NCBI GenBank assembly: GCA_007115705.1
Contig: QXEO01000546.1
Location: 11,981,867 to 12,045,866, forward strand
Direction: 5' to 3'
Length of the DNA: 64,000 bases
From: Dactylis glomerata
Lineage: Eukaryota; Streptophyta; Magnoliopsida; Poales; Poaceae
In this document: piece after piece, positions 47,312 through 57,009 of the stretch
Position numbering within the stretch: position 1 is the first letter of the stretch
Layout: each line of letters opens with the position of its first letter
Translations under genes and position numbers: made by a program
The notes under the pieces: generated by a model
Databases searched by the model: none
Told to the model about the DNA's origin: nothing
The model's input: only the letters and a program-made list of their open reading frames with translations

Positions 47312-48124
47312 CAAGTAAACTACATCTTGAAATTCAAATGCGGCAAACGCATCACATTACGTCTGACCTGAGTAGCTGATCGAGCCGCGAGTGCATCAGG
47401 CTAACGAAAGGGTCTTACGTACGAGCAACAAAATTGCACAAAAAACATCAAATTTTTATTTTACATACTACATCATCATTACAATATGCAAACGCAATAT
47501 TTCTTCGAGAGATAAAGTATTTCACAATTATTCATATTTTATGCAGGAGTCGACAAAATCATCAAGTCCTTCAACAGGAGTCAAAATTCTTCGGGTAGTA
47601 CAACTTGAGTCTATGCCCGGCTACAAGTACCCAAACATAGACTCGGGGGCTACTCCCATCAGGAGCGCTGGCCGCGCACCCGATGGAAGGACAAATTTAA
47701 GAAAGAATTCGACAAGAAGAGAAGAAGAAGAAACTTGGAGCCTATGATCGACTACAAGTATCCGACCATAGCCTCGGGGGCTACTCCCATCGGGAATGCT
47801 AGTCGCGCACCCGATGAAAAATAATTCAAAAAGACAATGAATGAAGAACAAGGAAGAAAATTCGAGTCCATGGACTCAACATTTACTCCCATTGGGAGAG
47901 CATATTTCAAGAAGTCGAAGATTGAAGAAATCAAAGTTTTCAAGAAGTCTAAGTTTGAAGAAGTCAAAGATTCAAGAAGCAAAGATTGAAGAAATCGAAG
48001 TTTTCAAAAAGTTGAAGTTTGAAGAAGTCAAAGATTGAAGGAGTCAGAGAATAGAAGAAGTCGAAGATTTGAAGTTTGGAGACTCAACCCGAGTCTGCGA
48101 CTCAAGTAGAGTCTCGGGGGCTAC
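47312..48124 (+). mobile_element. D internal region, right part
   Basis: It contains a duplicated phrase of about 120 bp: CTCGGGGGCTACTCCCATC near 47642 and again near 47773, each followed by a variant of GCGCACCCGATG. A purine-rich stretch of GAAGAAGTCGAAG-like repeats runs from about 47900 to 48090. GTCTCGGGGGCTAC precedes the 3' LTR and may be the polypurine tract. No gene. Confidence 0.75.
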
Positions 48125-48587
48125 TGACATGGATATGCCATTCGGGTACCCACTGATTAGTATACTGGGTCCGACCCATTAAGGAGGTGGACAAGTACAA
48201 GGACTCAAGGATTGACTTGGAGATGAAGAAGGAAGGTTCTAATTCGTATTCGACTAGGACACCTGTAAAACCTAGCCTGGTTGCATATATAAAGCCAGAC
48301 AGGGGCGCCCCTAAAGGAGATGACAACTTATGACATCAAGCATCGAGAGCTAGAACATACAAGATAGATTAGACATAGACTAGATAGACAACTCCACCTA
48401 CGGCGGCACTATGTAAACACCATTGTGTTCATATAGTAGATTGCTAGCATGATGTAGCGATCCTCCACCGCGGGGACGTGAACCTGGGTACATTGTGTGC
48501 CAATCTCGATCCCGGAATCTCTAGTCGTTGCCTTTCCCTCAGTCCTAAGTCCTTCATCTAGGACATTTGTCGAGTTAACCCTCATCA
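48125..48587 (+). repeat. D 3' LTR
   Basis: 463 bp, with TATA box GCATATATAAAGCC near 48284-48297. It is followed by ATATC, then B gag resumes. Confidence 0.9.
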
Positions 48588-49370
48588 ATATCTGAAAAGC
48601 ATATTTTTGCTTGCATCTGATGGTATTGGCACGCCGTGTTCTATGACTATTTTAATTATCCTCCACTCCTCGGCAGATAGTCGAAGTTTTCCCTGTTTGC
48701 CAGAGAATCTGCAGTTTCTCCTTCTGCTAGGTGATTTGCTCCTCTGTTTATGTTTGCTAGTTTGAGCACTGGGTTGTTGTTTTCGCCGAGTTCTTCTGAA
48801 TTATCTCCTATGATCCCGAGTATTTGATACTGATTGTTGAACTTGTTGTTGAAGCTTGAGAAGATTGATTCGTCGTCCTCATGAAGCTCTAATCCTGTCT
48901 TCCAAGTGTCTATTGATTTGTCTGAAGTATCATCATGGCAGATCATAAGATCTTTGAGTTGATCTTCTAATTCAAAATTCTCCGTATTTTCGTCGACTTC
49001 TACGTTTTTTCCTTCTACGACTTCTGTTGTAGCGAAGCTGACCGGCGAGTTTGCCTCGCTGGAAGAGCCTATTGACGATTCTGACTTTGCAATTGTCTTT
49101 TCTTCGCTTGCCGACGGATCCGGTTTCATCATATCTGAAAGGCAAATTGATCCTAAAGATCTGACACGAAAGTTTAGACTACCGATTGTCAGGTCCATAT
49201 CTTGATCCATGCTCTCGAATATTGGAGTGAAGCTTGACTGGTGAGGTTGAAAATCGATGGTTTTGAAGGATATCTGGTTTTCATCGACTTCTGAACTGTT
49301 GTCGGCTAAAAGCAAAAAAGCCATCGAATTCATGGTTCCAACACCCCGGGTCCCCACGGTCGGTGCCAAT
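48588..49370 (-). pseudogene. Gypsy B gag N-terminal part
   Basis: The minus-strand frame begins near 49369 (APTVGTRGVGTMNSMAF) and stays open for 237 codons to 48656. It is Ser-, Asp- and Glu-rich and similar in layout to 14709-13573 of B2. It is interrupted by D at 48587. The primer-binding site (GGCACCGACCGTGGGG) lies at about 49354-49370. Confidence 0.75.
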
Positions 49371-49704
49371 TGACGAGGGTTAACTCGACAAATGTCCTAG
49401 ATGAAGGACTTAGGATCGGGGGAATAGGGCATCGGATGAACTCGAAGGTAAAATCAGTCAAACAAGGTGTGTATCGAAAGTAAACGTGGTGATGAACTTG
49501 GCTTGCTTTCACTCTGTCCCTAACCGTCCTCTCCTGGCCCCTATATATAGGTGGCCAGGTCTCAAGGAACGGGAGGGGTCCAATACATATTACAACTCCG
49601 GTATATGACATGAACTCATATTTCGGCTATGATTACACTTGGGCCTAGCTTAACGGGCCTCAGGGGTACTCAAGTAACGGGCTCTATTATCTATACCCTT
49701 GTCA
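49371..49704 (-). repeat. Gypsy B 5' LTR (outermost element of the stack)
   Basis: 334 bp, minus strand TGACAAGGGTATAG to CCCTCGTCA, with TATATATA near 49542-49549. It is close to the B2 LTR at 14681-15013. Confidence 0.85.
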
Positions 49705-50190
49705 CATCGGGTCCTCATCTTTGGCCTATCTAGTCTCAAGCCTAGGAACAAGCCCATCGAAGGGATGATCAAGGCCTACAACGAACTGTATCTGGCGCAG
49801 CCCAGGAAGCCAAAGCTTGGCGTGCACTGCAAGGACTCGAAAAGGAGAGACCTAGTCGAACTCTTGTCTATCTAAGGTTCCACCTACCGTATTCATCTGT
49901 AACCAACTTGGAGAACAATCCTGAGACTTAACCTTTGCATATAAAAGGTTAGGAGGAAGCTCCAAGATCGGCCTAGACACTTTTCACCACCTCCACCCGA
50001 GTGCTCGAATCCTCGAGAGCTCATCACCTTGGATAGATCCAATCTACGCCGCCATTGTACACACCTCGCTGTAAACACCATTGCAATAAAGTTAGACAAG
50101 CAGGACATAGGTTGTTACCCTCCGGGGGGCCGAACCTGGGTAAACCTCTGTGTATACTAGTCTCTGTGTGATCGCCGTCGAGTTCGCCGG
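49705..50190 (+). mobile_element. Truncated LTR-like remnant
   Basis: It carries a TATA box (GCATATAAAAGG near 49938), an AATAAA signal near 50083 and the phrase CGAACCTGGGTAAA. The last two resemble the 3' part of Gypsy LTRs such as that of D. The 5' end is missing. No coding frame. Confidence 0.5.
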
Positions 50191-50607
50191 ATCCCACATA
50201 TGCTCCATGAATCGAAATCCCTCAAGCATGGGCATTGCCGGGGTCAAACCTCGTCCGTCAAGGTCCGCCATTGGTCGACAATAGTATTTGTCATCACCTT
50301 CGGCTCCCTTCATGGGAGCAACGCTATAAGGTGAAGAACAACCACATAGAGCATGGCTTGGCCCGAAAAAACCCAACTTGAAACTCTCGATGTGGACCTT
50401 ATTAGGAGGGATGCGCGTGCCCCTCGTCCACACCCGCACTAGTGATTGCCACCAGCAAGAAGCAACGAGGAAGAGGAGAGACACAATACGGTGGATTTGG
50501 TCGTCGGATCCATCATCCCGCAGGCCGCAGGTAGCAAAGCTGTAAGAAAAGATTCTATGAACTATAGCTCTAGTGTTTCCCAAAAAATTGAAATACAAAA
50601 CATATAA
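50191..50607. other. Unassigned sequence
   Basis: No gene or repeat is recognised. It could be the internal start of the element whose LTR precedes it. A minus-strand frame of 168 codons (50598-50092) shows no motif. Confidence 0.4.
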
Positions 50608-51387
50608 GGCTTTGTTTGGATGTATGAATTGAGTCCTTTAGAATTGAATTGGACCAAAATACCAAATCACCTAAGAAATGGAAATAGACTGCAATTCCAG
50701 ATTTTTTGTTTGGATGTACATGAATTGGTAGTGGGAATCTGAGGAGAGCTCCAAATCCAAATTTATGTTTGGATGGCCACATTATGGATTTGGAAACTTT
50801 CTTCCCGTCTCATCCCCATCCCTTATTCCTGGGCGTCTGGCCGCATCCCAGCCAGAGCTGTGCCCGCCTCCCGTTCTAGTCGGCCGGCGTGCGCACCTCT
50901 TGTCTCATCATGTGCACCTCCTGCCCAAGCTGGCCGCCCTGCATGCCTCCCGCCCCAGCTGGTCCCGTGCCAGCCTCCCATCCGAGCTGGCTGCCCCGCG
51001 CGCCTCCCATCCGAGCTGGCCGCCCCGCGCGCCTCCCGTCCGAGCTGGCCGCCCCGGCTGCGTGAGGATGGATGGCTGAGAGAGAGAAAGGAAGGGGTGG
51101 CCGGAGAAGATAAACAGCGCCGCCGTCGACTCTCGATGCTTGACTTGCACTAAGCCCATCTGCTTTCATAGGTGCGGGAAAGTGAGGCAGAGGAATGGTG
51201 ATTTCCGCACAATTCGTAGCTCCCGGTGTCGGAATTTTTGGAGGGCGCCCGTAGTAGTCTCAGATACCGTTTGGAATTTGGTCCGATTTCCTGCAAGGAA
51301 TTCCGTATGCATCCAAACGGCAGAATTGGAGTTGACACAATACCAATTCCGAATTCCATGGTGGAATATCTACATCCAAACAGAGCC
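50608..51387. mobile_element. PIF/Harbinger (Tourist-like) element, 780 bp
   Basis: Terminal inverted repeats GGCTTTGTTTGGATGTA and, in reverse, GGCTCTGTTTGGATGTA are flanked by a TAA duplication (50605-50607 and 51388-51390), as expected for this superfamily. It encodes no transposase. Its centre (about 50870-51065) is GC-rich tandem sequence unlike the AT-rich ends. Confidence 0.8.
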
Positions 51388-51390
51388 TAA

Positions 51391-51939
51391 AAAATCAACA
51401 TCTTTGCAAAACAAATTATTTGGCTATTAGTAAAAAAATCAATTATTTCAATGAATTTCAAAAGTTAGCTAGTTATTAGAAAAAATAATATTATTAGTGG
51501 AATTTCATTGATTCATTTTCTATAATATTTTTGATTTTTATTCAAGATTTTGAATTATTTCAATGACATTTCAAAAAGTCACCTAGTTATTCCAGAAAAA
51601 GCTATACTATCAGCGGCATTTCATGGATTTAGAGAAATTATAAATTGATCATGTTCTAGACACATTTTTATCATTTCAATTATATGTCAGTAAAATTTTG
51701 AAAAATTCCACACCAAATTAAGCTATTTGAGTCATATTTTGACCAATTTTAGAAAAGTTTCACACGGTTAATATTCTTTTTTGCTATCTAAGATAAAATA
51801 AAAATTGTCACATAAATATTCATTCACATTTTAGTTTTTGCATTCGTATTTCAATCAATTTTCGAAACATTCCAGGAGATTCAGCAAAATAATCAAATGT
51901 TTTAACCCGAGAATTCTTCTTACTAGTCCAGATCAAGGC
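51391..51939. other. AT-rich intergenic sequence
   Basis: No gene. Two imperfect copies of a block with ATTATTTCAATGA and CTAGTTATT occur near 51436-51485 and 51552-51600. Confidence 0.5.
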
Positions 51940-51950
51940 CGTTTTCTATA

Positions 51951-52831
51951 GGGCCTCCTATTGCGCGCCCACGGGCGCGCGTTAATAGGGCGCGCCAACG
52001 TGATGTTCCTTCATGGGCCGGCCCAGTGACGGGTTTCCCTTGTGGTTTCCTTTGGGCCGATTTTTCTCTGTAGTTTTTTCTTTCTATTATTTTTAAAAAC
52101 GTTCCAGATTTAAAAACTTACAAAAAAATTAAAGGACTGATATATGTAAAAAAGTTCAAATTTTAAAAATGTTCAGAGTTTAAAAGTGTTCAAATATAAA
52201 AAAATGTTCAAATATGAAAATTATTTAAACATAAATAATGTTCAAATTTGAAAATTGTTCAAACATAAAAAATATTCAAATTTGAAAATTGTTCAAACAT
52301 AAAAGTGTTCAAATTTGAAAACTATTCAAACATAATAAATGTTCAAATTTGAAAATTGTTCAAATATAAAAAGTATTCAAATTTGAAAATTGTTCAAACA
52401 TAAAAAATTTCAAATTAAAAAACTGTTCAAACGTAAAAAAATGTTCCAATTTGTAAAATGTTCAGATTTTAAAAATGATATAATTCGGAAATTATTCAAA
52501 TCTGAAAATTGTTCAATCTTGAAAAAGTTCAAATTTTAAAAAGTTCTCAAGTTTTGAAAAAATTGTTCAAACGTAAAAATGTTCAAATATGAAAAATGTT
52601 CAAACTTGATATTTATTCAAATTACAAAAAAAAACTTAGAAAAAAATGAACCAGTAAATCGAAAAACCAGCAAAAATCGCAAAAACTCGGACCAGTAAAA
52701 AAATCAGGGAAAAAACAGTAGAAAACCCGAAAAAAACAAGGCACGGTCGCTCTCCTGGGTCGTGGCCCAAACAGCTCCGCCCGGGGGCGCGACGCATTCC
52801 AGCGCGCCCGCGGGCGCTAAATAGGATTCGT
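51951..52831. mobile_element. Mutator-like non-autonomous element, about 880 bp
   Basis: An 11 bp direct repeat CGTTTTCTATA flanks it (51940-51950 and 52832-52842). Imperfect inverted ends share CCTATT and GCGCCCGCGGGCGCGC-like sequence. The interior is a minisatellite of GTTCAAATTTGAAAATT / GTTCAAACATAAAA units (about 52140-52620). No transposase. The TSD length of 9-11 bp points to the Mutator superfamily. Confidence 0.7.
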
Positions 52832-52842
52832 CGTTTTCTATA

Positions 52843-53075
52843 CAGAGTTACAGACACCGAACTTTAGGTCAACACTCAACAAGACGGCCCATGGAGGTTG
52901 GGCTGAGAGCTATTGACCTCCCCTCTCTCTCCTGCTGTCCTCACTCTCTCCATCCTCGGCCGCAGCCATCTCCCCCTCCTCTCCCTCGCCGTCTCCACCC
53001 AGACGCCCTTAATCCCCACATCTCCCACGGCTGCCGCCGGGGAGCTCCGACCAGACCAGGGAGAGGGCTCGCAAC
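52843..53075 (+). promoter_or_regulatory. Promoter and 5' UTR of gamma-CA gene
   Basis: Two site II-type elements, GGCCCA (52886-52891) and TGGGCT (52899-52904), lie 170-190 bp before the ATG. Such motifs are common in plant genes for mitochondrial respiratory proteins. A CT-rich leader (52918-53010) is typical of grass 5' UTRs. An upstream ATG at 52891 would open a 68-codon frame that overlaps the main start, but it lies before the likely transcription start. Confidence 0.55.
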
Positions 53076-53190
53076 ATGGGGACCCTCGGGCGCGTGATCT
53101 TCACGGTGGGCAAGTGGATCCGCGGCACGGGGCAGGTCATGGACCGCGTCGGATCCACCATCCAGGGCGGCCTCCGCGCCGAGGAGCAGG
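53076..53190 (+). CDS. GAMMACA: Gamma carbonic anhydrase-like protein, exon 1 (mitochondrial complex I)
   Basis: The exon starts MGTLGRVIFTVGKWIRGTGQ and continues DRVGSTIQGGLRAEEQ. This matches the N-terminus of plant mitochondrial gamma carbonic anhydrases (MGTLGR..., VG.WIR.TGQ..DR.G) as I know the family. These trimers of left-handed beta-helix subunits form the matrix-facing arm domain of plant complex I and help assemble it. The start is set by this match; the context GCAACATGG is good. The exon ends at 53190 with donor G|GTAAAC, leaving phase 1. The beta-helix, with its metal-binding His residues, lies in later exons that are not in the next 10.8 kb. Retrotransposon G begins inside the intron. 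So the gene either has a very long intron or is a broken copy. Confidence 0.8.
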
Positions 53191-54118
53191 GTAAACCATC
53201 CGTCTCCTTGCCCCCCTCCCTCATCCTGGCCACCGGTTTGCTCCCTAGACGCTATACAGTCATTTCGATTTCGCGCAACCGCAGTCTTGGCTCATGGGTA
53301 AATGGTGGCCAGTTCGTCGCACTCGTTGTTACTTGTTTCTGAGATGTTCTCTGCCACCAGATCAGGCTGATTAAGTGGGGACCCCATTCGTTGAGAGGCT
53401 TATAACCTTCGGATGCGTCACGGGAGAGAATGGAACTGGGAAAGAAATGGATGCTGGTAGTGTGATTCGAGAGTTGAAATGGGCCTAACTGTTAGGTTTC
53501 GGTCTGGGCTTGCTGCTGTGCGCATTCACTCGCTATCTTCTCAGTTGTCTGTGAAATGTCGCACTGCAATTAGTATTTCTCACGTTCAGAAGTAGCTCTA
53601 AATCAAGCATAATGCATTGTTACTATGACCATACCGACTTCTGCAGGAAATGTTGGATTTGCTGTCTGTTCACAGCTGTAAATCAGACGATGGGGAATTT
53701 ATTTTGTTATTTTGGGTCTCTTTGTATTGAAGTCAGTAGATAATTTAACGGGACATGTAGATAAAATTTTGGTTTTGAGAGGTGGTTGTCTTTGTCAACG
53801 ACTGGCAATGGGGTCTTACTATCTTCCATACAAAAATGAGCAAGTTTTTGAGAGAGAGATTGGAACTTTTGTGCTCTTTTATAAAGCTTGGCATTCATCC
53901 CCACCTTTTTTCTTTCACAAACCATGGCTAACCGATTCCATCGGGTGCCCACCAACATTCACATACCAAGGAGGAGTGCCTTTTTTCTTTTCTTTTTTCC
54001 TTTTTGGAATGAAATAATATGGAAGATAGCAAATCCGACCACTACGTCCCCATGAGCTAAAAACAGTGTCACAAAATTAGAATTATTTTGAAGGTTTTTT
54101 AAAAGGTAGCACATGAAA
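53191..54118 (+). other. Gamma-CA intron 1 (visible part)
   Basis: This is non-repetitive, T-rich, intron-like sequence after a GT donor. No exon with the expected SRHRT or related continuation was found. It contains an inverted repeat pair (53816-53830 and 54018-54032). At about 54119 it passes into retrotransposon G without an LTR end. Confidence 0.65.
53816..54032. repeat. Possible MITE in intron 1
   Basis: Arms TTACTATCTTCCATA and, in reverse, TTGCTATCTTCCATA match at 14 of 15 positions and enclose 187 bp. No clear target duplication was found, so the type is not assigned. Confidence 0.4.
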
Positions 54119-55339
54119 ATTTACTTGGAATGGCTTTCAAATACCATGCATAGGAATTTATAGTGGACACTTGGAATAACTTGGTTCTTGGGAGTTGGAT
54201 GCACGAGTAAAGCTCATACTCAGTACAAAATGAGGGCTAGCAAAAGACTGGGAGCGACCAACTAAGAGAGCAATAACGGCCATAATCATGCATAGCGACA
54301 AAACATCATTAAAAGAAGCATAAAATGGCATCACAAGTCAAAAACCAAATGATCATAGAGGCTTATGGCGACTTTGTAAGAGTCAAACATGTTGTAAGCA
54401 TGCGCCAAGTCAACCCAAATAAAGCATCAAGGAGAAAACCAAATAAATGCTTCCATATAATAAAAACAACACATGATTTTTTCAAAGGCTCATTAAGCAA
54501 TCTCAGTCATTTGAGACAAGTCATGCTACAACAAAAAATACTAAGTATACTATCAAAATGACATCAAACATGGCATGAAAAAGTCTAAGCGCAGTCTAAA
54601 CAAGCTCCTTTTTGTACAACTTTTTTGCATAAAATGTTTTCTCTTTTCCAACACCAGTCAAACCTTTTTGAGACAACTCTTTTGATGAAAACCAATATAG
54701 ACCATTGGTCTAAATACACCTTGATACAAAGATAAAACAAGATCTGAACAAAAATCAAGGCGAAAAACAAAAGCCAAACGCAGTTCTAGAAAAAGAGAAC
54801 ACTCGTTGAACGATAAGAGTGAAAACTACAGTGTTCTTGGCAATGAAAAACGAAGTATATCTCCTCCAAAAGAAATTTTTTGGGGTCCAACCATTTATTA
54901 CAGCAAACAAAACAAAAGAAAACTGAAAGCAAAAGTAAAGACGCTCCAAGAAAAACGCATAGAATATAAAGCAATAAAAATATAGTGTGTTGAAAGATGA
55001 TCTGATTTTTGCCGATGAAGAAGGGGATGCCTTGGGCATCCCCAAGCTTTGACGCTTGTACTTCTTGGATATTTCTTGGGGTGATATGGGCATCCCCAGA
55101 CTTGAGCTTTTATCCATTCTTCATCTCAACACATCATTCTCTTTTCCCTACACTTGAAAACTTTCTTCATACAAAACTTTACACAATTCTATTAGCAACG
55201 TTAGCATAAACATAATAGTAAATCAACCCTTTTGTTCAGATTTCAACTCAAACACACCACATATTAAGCATATACTACTGTAGCAACTTCCTCAAAATTT
55301 CCGGATCAAAAGAACTAAAAAAGAAAGCGATCGAGAGGC
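54119..55339 (-). mobile_element. Athila-like element G, 3' region (left piece)
   Basis: This is the inverted homologue of about 17160-18350 (for example GAGCGACCAACTAAGAGAGC near 54251). Its left end lacks the 3' LTR and the last part of the 3' region, so it is truncated at the junction with intron 1. It is interrupted by F at 55339. Confidence 0.8.
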
Positions 55340-57009
55340 TGATACTCCAAGTCGATGTGGAAGATCAGATGTCCTTGTGCGTGGTGAATGACCAGCCCGT
55401 TGGGAACCCCAAGAGGAAGGTATGATGAGTATAGCAGCTTGTTTTCCCTCAGTTAAGAAACCAAGGTTTATCGTTCAGGAGAAAAGCAGACAATAACGAT
55501 TGAAGGTGATGCTTGCTAGTTTGCGACAGCTTCGGACAATTTATATATGGCGCCTTGTCCAAGCTTTGCTTGCTAGCTGCAACGCGGAACCTGCACACAC
55601 ACAACCAAGTACTTTGTTCCCAATTTGCGATTAGGTTGTCAATCTCACCGGTTTGCTTGAAACAAAGGTTATGAGCGTATCGAGTGGAAAACAGTAGATT
55701 ATGCGAATAAAGTAAACAGTGCGAGTAAAGTAAACAGGTAATAGCAATATGATGGTTATAGGACCAGGGTCCATAGTTCACTAGTGGTGTCTCTCCATAA
55801 GATAAATAACACATGCTGGGTAAACAAATTACAGCTGGGCAATTGATAGAATAAAGATAAATGTGATATGTCAAGAAGATCACTATGAGATTTACTCTGG
55901 GCATTACAACAAAATACATAGACCGCCATCCAACTGCATCTATGACTAATAATCCACTCCCGGGGATATCAATCCGAACAGCCCATGAGTATTAAGTTGC
56001 GAATAACAGATAATTGCATTAAGCAAAGTGTGTGATGTAAACAAAGCATATGCCCTTGAGCATATGAATGTTGTTTTCTCCCTAGTAGCAACAGCACATC
56101 TACAACCTTAGAGGTTTCTGTCACTCTCCCAGGTTAAATAGAGGCATGAACCCACTATCGAGCATAAATACCCCCTCTTGGAGTCACTAGCAACTACTCG
56201 GCCAAGATAGCTACTAACAACAGAGAGCATGCAAGATCATAAACAACATAGAGATAACATAAGATAATATTCAGTACAGCAACTCAATCATAAACACCAA
56301 TATTCATCGGATCCCAACAAACCAAACATGTAGAATTACATAACGGTGATCTCAATCATGTAGGGCAGCTCATGAGATCTAAACATGAAGCACATGGTGG
56401 AGAAGACAACCATCTAGCTACTGCTATGGACCCATAGTCCAAGGTAGACTACTCACTCATCGCTCCGGAGGCAAGCATGGCGATGAAGAAGACCTCCGGT
56501 GGCGATTCCCCTCTCCGGCAGGGTGCCGGGAAGAGCTTCTGGACCCTCCCGATCTTCGGGTCGACGGCGGCGGCGGATCGCGATGTGTTCTGGAAAAGTG
56601 ATCGGGTACTTAGGTTTTTTCCGTCGGGGGGTCTTTATAGGCGAAGGGGCGATGTCAGAGGAGGACCCAGGTGGCCTCACGCTATGGTGGCGCGGGCCAG
56701 GGGCTGGCCGCGCCACCTATGCGTGTGGGCCCCTGGTGGCCCCTCTCCTTCTCTCCTTCATATCTCTGGAAGCTTCCGGGTAAAATAAGACTTCAGGAAC
56801 TTGTTTTGTCCAATTCCGAGAATATTTCCTGTGTATCACTTCTGAAACACAAAACAGCAAAAAACAGGGAACTGGCACTATGGCAACTCGTTAATAGGTT
56901 AGTTCCGGAAAATGCATAAAAGTGCCACGAAGTGTAACGAAACAATAGGCAAATGGTGTAAAAACAAGCATGGAGCATCAAAAATTATAGATACGTTGGA
57001 GACGTATCA
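55340..57009 (-). repeat. F 3' LTR
   Basis: 1670 bp; minus strand TGATACGTCTCC to GGAGTATCA. The last part differs from the A2/E ends. Confidence 0.9.

Larger units (their letters stand above)
37078..48587 (+). mobile_element. Short LTR retrotransposon D (non-autonomous), split by E
   Basis: Paired LTRs 37078-37540 and 48125-48587 (463 bp each) begin TGACATGG and end in TCA. Flanks are ATACC (left) and ATATC (right), a near-perfect 5 bp duplication. The internal part is only about 2.1 kb (37541-38826 and 47312-48124) once E is removed. It has no gag, protease or polymerase frame. The two LTRs differ at about 25 of 463 sites by eye. Confidence 0.88.

Noticed and set aside
53712..54017. Frame 53712-54017 as a gamma-CA exon
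   Set aside because: It has no similarity to the expected continuation of the protein and overlaps an inverted repeat and a T-rich run.
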